A DNA stretch of 64,000 bases from Grammothele lineata. Lineage: Eukaryota > Basidiomycota > Agaricomycetes > Polyporales > Polyporaceae. Below, one piece after another: positions 25,453-36,339 of the stretch. Where the stretch lies: positions 62,001-126,000 of the forward strand of contig NDFF03000047.1 in NCBI GenBank assembly GCA_002150815.3. The letters run 5' to 3'. Position 1 is the first letter of the stretch, and every line of letters begins with the position of its first letter. The notes under the pieces were generated by a model. It had not been told where the DNA came from. It did not search any database and worked only from the letters and a program-made list of their open reading frames with translations. A program made the position numbers and the translations under genes.

Positions 25453-25545
25453 CTCAAATGGGTTGTACGTCTGATGGATCGAGGCAAGAGGATGAGAGGT
25501 GACACTGGGCGGGAAAGATGCGCATCCGATCAGATAAGCCATGGC

Positions 25546-25551
25546 ATTATA
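25546..25551 (-). promoter_or_regulatory. Possible TATA-like element of HET-1
   Basis: On the minus strand the sequence GTATAATG occurs about 95-100 bases upstream of the proposed HET-1 start at 25452. The position resembles that of the TATA elements of HET-2 and HET-4, but the match is short. Confidence 0.25.
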
Positions 25552-25851
25552 CGGCTCTGCGCGAGGCAGTCCTACCACGAGACATTTGGACACTGCATTC
25601 TCACAATGGAAAATGACAAATTCCACGTCCCGAAGTGCTTAGGAGATCGAAGGCGAGTCACAATCAGCACGTGGGTTCAAAACCATCGAGAAGTCCGCTC
25701 ACCGCCTGCTGAGTTTTGACTAAGAGCTAGTGACTGGACGTCATCCACAATTTTGATTGGCAGTATGCTTCTCAGAAAAACATTGAATAGGTTGGCGCGC
25801 GACGGGAGGGCGAGAAGAATTGGATCGGATTACATGAACCCACGCACGCGC

Positions 25852-27979
25852 TTACATCACGAACGTGAACCAAATACCCTCATCTCCCTCGCACGCAGCC
25901 TCCGGAGGAGCGATCTGCACTTCCCTCTTCCTCCTCTCTCTGCTTCGCTGCACGTTCTGCGCCCTCAGCCACAGCATAATCGCGCCCACACACGCGATGG
26001 CCGCGATCTGGAACGCCAGCAACGTCACCATCGCCGCCCTATACTCCGGCGTGGGCGAGATCGCGCCAAAGAGCCAGCTCGCGAAGAGCGTGCCGGCGTT
26101 CGTCGCGGTGATCACGAGCGCGATCGCGGTCGCGCGGCGTGGGAGCGGCGCCGTGTTGTTCGCGACCCACGCCCCGAGCGGTGGGCCGATGCAGAACCCG
26201 CCGGGGACGAGGAGGAAGAGTGCGGCGTAGCGGACGTGGGTCAAGTGCGAGCCTGGGGACTAGGTCAGTATTTGGGGTAAGGAAACTTATGACTGGCGCC
26301 TGAGGACGTGGACTTGCCTATGAACATGCCGAGACCAGTCGTCGCGATCACGCTGAAGAAGGGCATGGTGAGGCCGCGTTGGGCGTATCTATCGGATAGG
26401 AACGATGTGACGATAGACACTGCATGTCGGACCGACAACGGATTAGCATCGCGAAGGGAGGGAAATCGGCGTACGTACGAAGGGCCGTAGTAGCTAACGA
26501 AGGAACGGTCATGAGTAGCACCTGTACCCTTGTAACCCAGAGCCTGTACGATCAATGGTAGAAACCTAGAAGAGATCAGCTAAGACATCTCCTGCACGAG
26601 AGGTGGGCGCACAATCCTAGACCGCCAGAGGTTGTACCTAGCAACGGTGTTGGCATGGTCGAAGCGTCATAGTGATAATGAACGTACCGTTGAAGAAACC
26701 CACGAGTGCTATGAGAAGAATGTGGGGGCGAGTGAACGCGCGAAGGCCTTCGGCCCATGTGTAGCGAGCATCAGACTCGCCGGCCAAGATGATCCCATCA
26801 TCGTGCAATGCGTGAGTGATCTGAGCCTTCTCGGACACTGTCAAAAGTGGCGCAGAGACGGGACTATTGGGTAGCATGAAGAACGATGCAAGTCCAAAGA
26901 CGATTGTGAAACCTCCTTCCTGCGGACGATGTGAGTTCTGCGATTGATACGCTAGGCAGTGGGGCCCCGCACCGAGATGAATAACCATGCCTCTCCGAGC
27001 TGGTCCAAACGAAGAAGTGCCGCCGCGAGAAGACCGGAAAACGCTGAAGCCATAGCGACCGCAGAAAACATGATCGAAGCCCTGTAAGAGGAATTTGTTA
27101 CATATCACTCGCGCAGAGTCTGAATGACTCACCTCATTTGGAGCTTAGTTCTCGGATAGAATGACGCGAGGTACAAAGAGATACCCGGCACGATGCCGCC
27201 TACTCATTTCCGTTTGAGTGCACGAAACTTGTTACTTAGGGTGTACGCGCGTCCTGACCTTCGAAAGTCCCAAGGAAGATTCGACAAACAAAAAGACCTC
27301 CGTAGTTCGACACAGTACCTGAGGGACATCATCAACGTGATTGGCCAGGCGGCGGACAGCATTACATACCTTCCAGGACACTAACGAGCCCCCAGAGGAC
27401 GCAGAGCAGAGGGAGCAGAACGCGAGGACCGACGAACTACGAGAAGGTCAGTTCTAAGCACTGCAAGAACGAACGTTGCACCCACTTTCATCAAGACGTT
27501 TGTCCCAAAGTTGACTAGACTATACGGTCTGCGAGACGTGTTCAGTTCCACACCGTTCATCCCGTGTGGAGGTGAGGACACACATGATCGTGATGGTGAG
27601 CGCAATGCTGTACTATCTACCCGTGAGCCGAGGTCGATGTCCGAGTGGAGAGATGGTCTTACCTGATATGCAGTCATATTCAAGTCTTTCAGTAGCCCTT
27701 CGCTTATTGCGTACCCTATGTTGGAGTTGTCCTACAGAGGGAACACCCACAGTGAGATGGGAAGGACAGGACGTGGCATGCGACGACTGACTATGTTGGA
27801 CAGGAAGAACATGACAGTTACGACGGGCAGCACGACAACATCGAGTTTTCTCCATTGTTCGCCTTGTCGGGCGTCGGGTTCGACAATCGCAAATCATCTA
27901 GACGGGGGATACTAGAAAGCCCATCCAGGTCACCGGAGGTGGGGGCTATAGAGGACTTCGCAGTGTGCGGGCTAGACAT
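25852..27979 (-). pseudogene. Broken MFS transporter, Dal5 (allantoate permease)-like
   Basis: Many exon pieces align with the intact transporter at 51303-53356: WRKLDVVVLPVVTVMFFLSN, NSNIGYAISEGLLKDL, PYSLVNFGTNVLMK, FVGPRVLLPLLCVLWG, PGISLYLASFYPRTK, FSAVAMASAFSGLLAAAL, VRYAALFLLVPGG and a C-terminus GDEGIWFTFVM. The family is the anion:cation symporter branch of MFS, which takes up small organic anions in the plasma membrane. Two breaks appear. The N-terminal frame (MSSPHTAKSS...) does not join the first helix without a shift near 27850-27900. About two bases are missing before LMTV, near 26515, by comparison with the paralogue. One intron near 26315 has a GC donor (GCAAGT). The start at 27979 is by analogy with MSSTHTTDSP of the paralogue. 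A sequencing error cannot be excluded, but two independent breaks favour a pseudogene. Confidence 0.6.
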
Positions 27980-28985
27980 GACAACAAAGGGGTAAGTGAT
28001 AGCTACGTGCCTCGACGGCTCTGAGATATTTGACGTACTGGAGGCAGCTCAAGAAAATGTCCGGAAAATCGGAGTCGGAGGCAGTTTGAACGCCAGAGGA
28101 GCAAGAAGTACTGGACGAGTACTAGTAGACACAAGCAATCGGTTAGTCCGATATGCAAATTGTAGAAGAAAGCGAATTCACTTCGTACTTGCACAGCGCT
28201 CTATCACTCATGTCATCCCTGTGCGTGCTCCCACCGGCGATCTTCTGCACCACCAAAATGTCCGCGCCATTCGGGTTCGTGCGGTACACGCCTGAGCTAA
28301 GATACACAACGCAGCAAGCGCTATGTGATCTTCACCAGAAGCCCAGTGTAAGTGATGGATGCGCCGGACACGCGTTTCACGCCTGCTCTTCTATGCCGTT
28401 GATATCGCGCGAAGAGACGGCAACTCACATCTTACGGACCGATCGTTGGTGTTGTTGCCCGCCAAAACCACTGGTTATGACCCTGCTCAAGTGGAACAGC
28501 CCACAAGCATATGCGCCCCTTTTGCAATCCATACATGCCTTTGGATGTTACGTGAAGCGTCCATTCGACGAGGGCGGTGTGGGCCAATCGTCGATGTCGA
28601 AAGGAAGCCATCGTCGCACGATCTTGAGCATTTAAGAAGCCACAGGGAACCTCACGAAACGAGCAAACGAGCGATGATGAAAATGAGCCTCGTTCAAAGA
28701 GCCCTATGGAGGGAGACAGAGACCAGACGACGACAGGAAAACAGAAAATGCTCGACGGGCGTCAGCGTCGACGCGCTCCTCGCGGTTGCCGTCCACGTGG
28801 CTGCCGACAGAACCCGGAACCTTCCGAGATCGGCTATCTTCCATCGCATGCGGCGCAAGCGTTTGCTCTCCTTCACCTCAAAGCGACATCGCCGAAAGTT
28901 GAAATCGCCTTTCGCCAGCGGCATCGGGGTTCGGACAAGCTGCTAGGGTGAAGTATCGCGTGCCGAAATAAATAGGCTACAAGCT
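27980..28985. other. Intergenic stretch without supported gene
   Basis: ORFs of up to 195 codons on the plus strand (28153-28635 and 28359-28946) are basic and Arg/Ser-rich, overlap each other in different frames and show no domain. I read this as non-coding or relic sequence, with the cdc43 promoter at its end. Confidence 0.4.
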
Positions 28986-30617
28986 ATGCCAACAATAGGC
29001 CCCCTTTCCCGCGGCGGACATGCTTCACATGCTCGGCGATGTCTCATCGGGTTGCCGTCAACTCAGGTGGAATTAGACTCTTCCAAGTACGTGGGGAGAA
29101 CAAACAGCTTTACACACCGTGTAACCAACGTTCTTGATGCATAACTAGGACGGCAATCGTTTTCTACTGCCTCGGCTCCCTCGATATCCTAAGTGTTATG
29201 GATTCTCAGACCAGCGAAATAGACCGCCAAACATGGCGGGACTGGCTCTGGGAGCAGCAGACGTGTGCGTGTAGGCTCATAATATGCTGTTCTAGCTGTG
29301 TGATGACTGAGTCACAGCGGGTGGGCATGGAACAGGATTCCGCCCAAGTCCATACGTCACCCCTGAAGGGCACAAGGTATATAATTTACGCTTCCTTATG
29401 CTCATCTCAATACAGAGTACTCAAGACGTCCGCAGGGAGAGCCACTTGAATACGAGTTACCGCATCTTGTGATGACCTATACCGCTCTTCTCTGCCTCGC
29501 GATGCTCCGTGATGACTTCTCAAAACTCGACCGACCTGGAATTCTGAAATTCCTGGGTGCATGCCAACAAGAAGACGGGAGGTGATTTTCTCCTCTGTAC
29601 GTTCAATCTCGTGACTCGTACGGCGTTGACACGATATACTCCCCAGTTTCTCTGCTCTTCCGACTGGGGGAGAGTCAGATTTGCGGATGCTGTACTGCGC
29701 ATTCGTTATCAGCAGTATGCTCGATGACTGGTCCGGAATCAACCTTGACCGCGCCATCCAATACATCCATCAATGCTATGTGAGCCTCTCGCCGTACTCT
29801 TCCCGCCAAACCACACTCACCTTACTCAGAGTTATGAAGGTGGATACGGCCAAACTCCGTTCGGCGAAGCATTAGGTCACCTTCCGAAACATACCGTCCG
29901 CCCGCATGTTTCCACTGACCCATCACACTTACAGGCGGCACCACCTACTGCGCAATCGCCGCCCTCCACCTCGCGCCCGACACGCCCTCTTCCCCGCGAG
30001 CCACGCGCCTCGCCGGCCCGGCTCGCGCACGTACGGTCCGCTGGCTCGTGCAGAACCAGGCCGCATCCGGCGGCTTTTGCGGACGGACGAACAAGCCCGC
30101 GGACGCGTGTTACTGCTTCTGGTGCGGTGCAGCGCTCAGCGTACGTCTTCTCCTCCCAGTCCCCTCCCCGGCCCTGTCCTGGTCCACACGCATACCTGTC
30201 CGACTCTCGGAGATGAAGACGCAGCACTGACACGCGCACCGCCCAGATTCTGGACGCGGGCGACCTGGTGGACAAGAGTGCGATGACCGCCTTCCTAGGC
30301 CGCTGCCAGTTTAAGTTCGGGGGTATCAGCAAAGCGCCGGGCGAGCGTCCTGGTACGTTCTTCTCGAGCTTCGTCCCCCGTCCACTGTCCGTGTGGCGGG
30401 ATGTGGCTATATCCAGGTACTGATCCAAACATCACGCTTCGCAGACCCGTATCACACGTATCTATCCCTCGCGATCCTCGCGATCCTGCCCTCGGAGGAG
30501 GTACAGGCCGAGGAGGGTGGGGCAAGTTGGAAGCTATCTTCGCTGGATGTTGTGTGGAACGCGACTGAGGAGACGGCACGGTGGGCGAGGGAGCATATTC
30601 CTGTGCGGCCGGAATGA
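28986..30617 (+). CDS. cdc43: Protein geranylgeranyltransferase type I, beta subunit
   Basis: Exons 28986-29086, 29149-29264, 29318-29376, 29418-29581, 29647-29779, 29829-29874, 29935-30140, 30247-30352 and 30445-30617 give exactly 367 residues, a normal length. Prenyltransferase repeats are clear: RCLIGLPSTQVELDSS, LPHLVMTYTALLCLAML, LRMLYCAFVISSML, EGGYGQTPFGEALGGTTYC, SGGFCGRTNKPADACYCFW and DPYHTYLSLAIL. The zinc-site Asp and Cys are in the PADACYCFW segment, and the third (His) ligand corresponds to the DPYHTY segment. The enzyme attaches geranylgeranyl to CaaX proteins such as Rho GTPases, in the cytosol, as a heterodimer with the alpha subunit encoded elsewhere. This conserved essential gene sits between a relic-rich stretch and HET-2, showing that the HET genes are interleaved with core genes. 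Confidence 0.95.
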
Positions 30618-31365
30618 GTCGGGCGGTATGTTTCTTTCGCGTGTAGACGTCAAGCAGTAACTTCGAACTGATCTTTCGTCCATATAGTCTGCAGAGAACA
30701 CATGCGATTATCGCACCGTTCGGCGTTGAACGGATAAGTCCAAAGGTAAACCGCTAGACGCCAGATATGTTCAGTCACGAAATACATGTATGTGTATTTG
30801 AAACGACATCCGCACGCAGGGTGGACTCTTCCCTGCCCCACGCCGCCACATTTGCGTGAACTTCTTGCGTACGAATATTGCATCCTGTCCGACTGACAGC
30901 GGATTAGAATGGCAACTTATTCCGATGCCCGCAGCCCGGTCCTTATTCCGGCTTCACGCGACAGCAAATGCTATACCGCCACGCGCGAATGTGCAGGTGT
31001 ATCTTTCCCAGAAGACCAGCCGGCCGTAAGGTTTATGTGTACTTCCCTTGTTGTTTTACACATGGGCACGTATACGCTGCAATCCTCCCGACCCGAGCGC
31101 GGAGATGCACTGGACAGTCCAATACAGCTGCGCTGCTTGAACAGGGCCTTTCCTCTCAGGAACAAATAGACAACGATGGTGACATTCGACTGCCACTACA
31201 GACGTCAACGCGAACATATTTCCCAGGACGGGCGCCCATACCGGAGCCGACATACATATATATACAAGTCACTCTCAAACCCTTGCATCTAGCAGCCACC
31301 TGCCCTGACCCCCTTCAGATATCACCTTCATACGTCCAACATTCTCATCATTTTCTACAGGCCTC
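30618..31365. other. Intergenic region and promoter of HET-2
   Basis: No supported gene between the cdc43 stop and the HET-2 start. It contains the TATATATACA element described separately and short ORFs without motifs. Confidence 0.4.
31257..31264 (+). promoter_or_regulatory. TATA element of HET-2
   Basis: TATATATA followed by CA lies 102-109 bases upstream of the HET-2 ATG at 31366. The same ten bases (TATATATACA) occur at a similar distance (about 120) upstream of HET-4, the closest relative in the window. Confidence 0.45.
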
Positions 31366-34300
31366 ATGGCGACTCTATGCGGCACACGGCTTCCTCTACA
31401 GGGGAAGGGGACTACAGGTAAAGAGGTGAGCATGGAAGCTGTTCACTTCATGATAGTAAGTTCTCAACGACACACAGCCTTGGGATGCCTGGGATGACCT
31501 GGAAGTTCTTGGTCAATTTCTGGAAGATGAGCAGAAATACAAATACACTGGCCGTTTCGCCCTCAATATTCGCATGGTGGGAGCGGCGTTTGAAGGCCAT
31601 GAGCACAGAGCACTCTCTACTCCATGGAAGTTTACACGTGAAACACGCGCCCCTCTGGCGGTACTCATCGATGCCATGCTTCTGCGACAGGTTTCCAGAT
31701 ATCTTCCCCGCATCCCCAGTCCCTGTGAAGGGCCACTTCTTGATATAGACCCAGTTTTGGATTTGCTGCTACGTTGCTGCAGATTCGAGATTGATTTGTC
31801 CAGTAGCTTGGACAATGACCGGCCGCTACGACGTCTTCTCAACCGCCTTTCTGAATCCTTGAACATGGATTGCAGCGGCGTTTGCGAGAAGCGCACCTGT
31901 TTCGCAAGATTTGTCATTTTTGAACTTCGGGAAGGATGGCTGTTGGAGGACAAACATCGCTATGAAGAAGTTTTCTCCCCAATGCCCTGGTCACTGAACT
32001 CCCAGAAAGACATAGCTGACGCTGGAGGTAAGCCTCACTCGAAGTACTCTCTACCTTGGATTTGTCCCAGTAACTTCTCGCGTTAATAGAGATTTTCCGA
32101 TCACAACGAGACGAGAGCCACACCTGGGCAATGTTAATGCTTAGACAACGACAGAATTGGACTTCCATCCGGATCCCCGACATGCCGTGGCTAGGTGGCC
32201 GCCACGACCGGTGCCCCAGATCCGACAGCCGGGCATTGGGTTTATACACTTGTATCCGACTGAACACCGTCAGAAATTCTAGAGACCTTCTCGGACTCTG
32301 GCAAAGCGCCCTTTCGTTTGGCTTTCTAGAGCTTATTACAGGCCATGATATCCCCGAGGAGGCTTTTCTCGTTCGTCAAGCAAGCGACCTCATCTTCAGC
32401 TTTGAAAATATGCCAGTATTCTTCTTGTACATCCAGCTCCTATGCTCTCAAGATCCGGATTACGCTACCTACGTCTTTCGACAAGCCAGTCTGGGCCTCT
32501 GCGCACTCCGCGAGATTACAGATAATCTAGCATCCAGAAAAACGGGTCCTATAGAAATTTGGGATATACCCGCAGTGGTCTGGTCGGATATAGTTTGCAG
32601 CCTGGCAACGCTCTTCGACATAGTTAAGGCTGATGCATTCAAGTTTATCCCGAGGGACACCGCTCCAGAAAACCTTTGGATGACGGCACCAACCTCAGGC
32701 GCAATCCTTGATGTCCAGACCGCATATAGCAGAAAACTTGCGGCAGCAGGCTGGTGTACGAATGTCGTTGATTCCATGTTAACCAGCTTTGTGGCGCCCT
32801 TCGTAGGAGCTTTCGGGACGTATACCTTGTCGTTCGCGCCATATTTTCGCCAATCGCCTGGGGAACATCATGCCTGCTCAAATTCAGAATGCGCTGTCCT
32901 CAACCTAAATTCGTCTACATACCAGACTCTTCACACAGAAAAATCTTGCTCATGCAAATTCCTATCCCCTCTCCTCCACGATATCAAGCGTTGTCTCAAG
33001 AAAGACCACATTCCTACAGTGGTGTACAGCGATGGAGTCTGCATCGTAAGGGACGCTCGCGAAGGGCCATACATTGCCATCTCGCATGTTTGGGCCGACG
33101 GCCTTGGAAGCTGGTCCGAAAAGGGGCTGCCGACGTGCCAGATTGTGAGGATATCCGCTCACGCAAAGGAGCTCGTTCCAGACGGCGTGCCGGCGTTTTG
33201 GGTCGATAGCCTCTGCGTTCCAAAGGAGAAGGAGCCACGAAAAGCGGCCATCAAGCTTATGGCCGAGACATATCGCTTGGCGGCGAAGGTGGTAGTTCTT
33301 GATGCAGGTATCCGTGCAACGTGCAGCGAGTTCGACAACACACCTGAGGAGAACGCGTTCAGAATCATGATGTCAGGGTGGATGCAGCGGGTTTGGACGC
33401 TGCAAGAAGCCTTACTCGCCCGCGAACTCCTCTTCGAAGCACAGGGTGGCAAACTTCTTCATACCAAGTCATTACTTCCAGCCTTTGGGCTCATGAAAGG
33501 AGAGGATGGCACTGAGAGGGTTGAACTCAATCAGTCTGCACGTCCATCTTCCGACATCCGAGGGACTGTGCGACCACTGGAGCTGAATCTTTGGAGTATT
33601 CGTCTTTCGTTCGGTGTTTCCCCCTTGGGAGGTATTATTTACAAGGATCACCTTCCCGCTTTCAACGAGGCGTTTCCTCAGTGGCATCGAGTTTCGCGAA
33701 TGCTACTCAACAGGACCACCAGCCATCCCGAAGACGAGCCGATTGCTGTAGCTTCCTTACTCGGCGTCGACATTGCGCCTCTCCTCAAGCACCAAGATCT
33801 AGAAAACCGGATGATGACGTTGTATGACCTTCTCCATAACATCCCGAACTCCATCCTATACGCAGGAAACTCGCCAGAAAGGTTAACAGTACCAGGCTTT
33901 CGATGGGCGCCTCTCCATTTGACTTCGATCCGCGTTTTGACCGAGGATGGCGGGAATGCCGTATGCTCTCCAGATGGCCTTACAACCAATGACTCATTTG
34001 AGATACTCAGTTTTGACATGGAGACACTTGACGATCAATACGGAGGCTCTCACATCTACACCGGGGGCGTGGAATACACTTTTCTACCATATTCACACCG
34101 GGCGTCGACGTTGAAGGGGTCGAATATACAATTCAACGCAATCATCAGCATGCCGAATGAGTTCCAAAGGACGCCGAGTACTGAACGGACAACTAAGGTG
34201 ATAGCAGTAAACATACTCGGCTGCCATGACGGGAGAGACGTGGCGAGAACGTCGGTGGGGTTATCACTTGCAAGGGAGCCCACAATCTGCGAGTTTGTCC

Positions 34301-34482
34301 TCGAAGCCGTAATCAGCGGCATAAGGACAAGGCCAGCGGACCATGCAATTAACATAGAAGGACTTCCGGAATCGGACGAGAAGAAGCATTTTTGTGAGTC
34401 TATGACGTGGGCGGACTTTCACAGAGGTCATAGAGGGGTTAAGGAGGGTCACTTCTTCAAATCACGAGTCACATTCACTTAG
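31366..34482 (+). CDS. HET-domain protein HET-2 (subfamily B)
   Basis: Exons 31366-31425, 31478-32027 and 32090-34482 give exactly 1000 residues. The 20-codon first exon (MATLCGTRLPLQ...) resembles the short leader exons of HET-1 and HET-3. There is one N-terminal module with DPVLDLLLRCC, then PDMPWLGGRHD and LGLWQSALSFGFLEL. The Cys/His motif (C-x4-C-x13-H-T-x3-C-x-C) lies at about 466-496. The HET domain runs from about 529: YIAISHVWADGLG, FWVDSLCVPKE, AAIKLMAETYRLA, GWMQRVWTLQEALLA. The conserved C-terminal region holds TSHPEDEPIAVASLLGVD and FRWAPLHL, and the protein ends in RVTFT. It pairs in sequence with HET-4. A decayed 7TM gene follows tail-to-tail. Signature residues are intact, so it is probably functional. 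Confidence 0.9.
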
Positions 34483-34949
34483 TTAGTGTACGATACACAA
34501 GAGTGCTGAGAAGCTTACTGGTAGAATGGATGATACCATGAGATTAACTGCGTGTACAAATATTTGAATCCACTCTTCGAGATTAGTGGCGTGATAAACG
34601 AAACCACGCGATGTGCTTGTTCGCAGCATCCCTGAAAGGCTCCGAAAACCGTCGAGCGCTGGCCAAAAGCATTGCCAAGCGGCTAGAAGTAGTACCTGAC
34701 AGCAATCATTCAGCGCGATCGTGATATCATCGTATTCTCCTGGAATCTATATATATTCACACTACAAGCTCCAACTCATAACCTACATACGTAACATGCC
34801 GAAGCCTAACCATACAGATCCAGCCATATCTGGCGGCGCACATCTCCTCTTGCGCGATGCGAGCCCGCATCTGTATCAGGGTAAACTTGGCGAGACAACG
34901 AGCCGGCATACCGTTAGGCCTTTCTTCGCTGACTCATGGTCACCATCGT

Positions 34950-36090
34950 CAAAGTGTTGTCTGCGGCGACGTTCCTATCACTCTTCTTATGTGCGTCCTG
35001 AGGGGCGAAACGAAGGAGATGTACCACGCTGAGGATGCATCTGAGTTGACGGCGTTCATTACGACCAGCGAGAGGACTAACCGCTGTCGCGCATCACAAA
35101 AGAGCGTGAGCACCACTGCCGCGAAGCCAAAAGCTACACGCCGAAGAATTACATACCAGGTCTGTCTATAGTTGTATGAGCTGTCTCGTTCAAGTGTCCC
35201 AGACGACGTGCGGCGCCATGTGCGACATGATGTGCTAGTTCTTCCGGTAGACCAAGACTGCGCTGGAGACGGGCTGATCCACGGGCAGTCGAAGGGAGTA
35301 GAAGGACCAGGATCTACTCGCGAAGCGTACAGTGAGGTAGCAAGCGAGGGCGAAGAGGTACCGCACGGGGATCCTACGGACTTCCTTGAACCTACTGTAG
35401 GCTTCCGTCCTCATGCATCAGAGCCTGGTAACGCGGACGAAATCCCGACACCTACGAAGACCGTCAGGGCTGACGCGAGCCAAAGTGCTACCAGAACGTA
35501 CCAAGGAATGTTTGAAGAGCCCCCTCGGAAGCACGGCGGCACATAGTTCAAGTTCCACGTCATCAGAGTACGGTAGTAGGAACATCTGCCTTTCCATACG
35601 TCAGACTACGCGTCCCCGCATCCAATGTACAAAGGGAAAAACGCCCGACGATAATTTCGTAAAACATAATGAGCAGCCCGGTAAGCACGCCCACAACGAC
35701 CTCTTTGAAGTGCGAATGTAGCCCTCAGGGAATAGAACGCTTGATGGCTGACTCATCATATTCTCCACAACGAAACACTTGTCACTGAGGGGAAAAGGAA
35801 GTACAGTTGTGCTCAGCCAGTTGCAAGGCATCGTGGATGAACCACAACACAGCAGGGCGGGGAGGAATAGAAAGGGGGACGCGATGGGGAGCCAGGGACG
35901 TCCCCTGCGCACTCCCTCCCTCAAGACGACAAACATTTGACGAACACTGCATGTCTTTAGTCTCAGCCCAACACCCACCCCGCCCGCGCGTAAACACAAA
36001 TGTTGCCAGCGAACTCACTCATGGTCAAGATACTAAGGAACTCGCACCCTGCTAGATGACGACTCAGCCCGTCGTCCGAATGTCATCCAC
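34950..36090 (-). pseudogene. Decayed copy of the 7TM-B membrane protein gene
   Basis: Nucleotide stretches match 7TM-B (43817-45481) in the same order and orientation. Examples are 35021-35095 (around GTACCACGCT, matching 44210-44290), 35195-35240 (GTGCGGCGCC, matching 44435-44475), 35355-35460 (TACCGCACG, matching 44625-44715) and 35505-35575 (GTTCCAC, matching 44800-44875). The start region at 36081-36100 aligns with 45472-45491, and there the ATG has become GTG. No frame stays open: stops and indels are frequent. Upstream homology, including the GAGTCC tandem, continues to about 36330. Many differences are CpG changed to TpG or CpA. The relic lies tail-to-tail with HET-2, as its living relative does with HET-3. 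Confidence 0.75.
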
Positions 36091-36339
36091 GTCCGGCGCC
36101 GATCCAATGTTGCGTGGTACTCTTCGGATTGTGGCGAGCCCCAATATGCGGCCACTGCTGGCAGAATCAACGGGGCCAGTGAAGAAGAAGGAGGCGAGAT
36201 GGATGGATGATGGACGAGGTTGTGAGGGTTAACGGTAAGGATTGAGGGTAGACGTGGCACTTAGAGGAGCGGATCGGGCGTGCAAGCGAGGCGGGATGGA
36301 GTACTAGATGGCAGCGACAGAGTCCGAGTCCGAATCAAA

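Noticed and set aside
25453..25626. Longer N-terminus for HET-1 starting at the ATG at 25626
   Set aside because: The 15-codon leader exon shared with HET-3 places the start at 25452; the extra 58 residues have no counterpart in the other HET proteins.
28153..28946. Possible gene upstream of cdc43
   Set aside because: Two overlapping basic ORFs in different frames without motifs or splice links.
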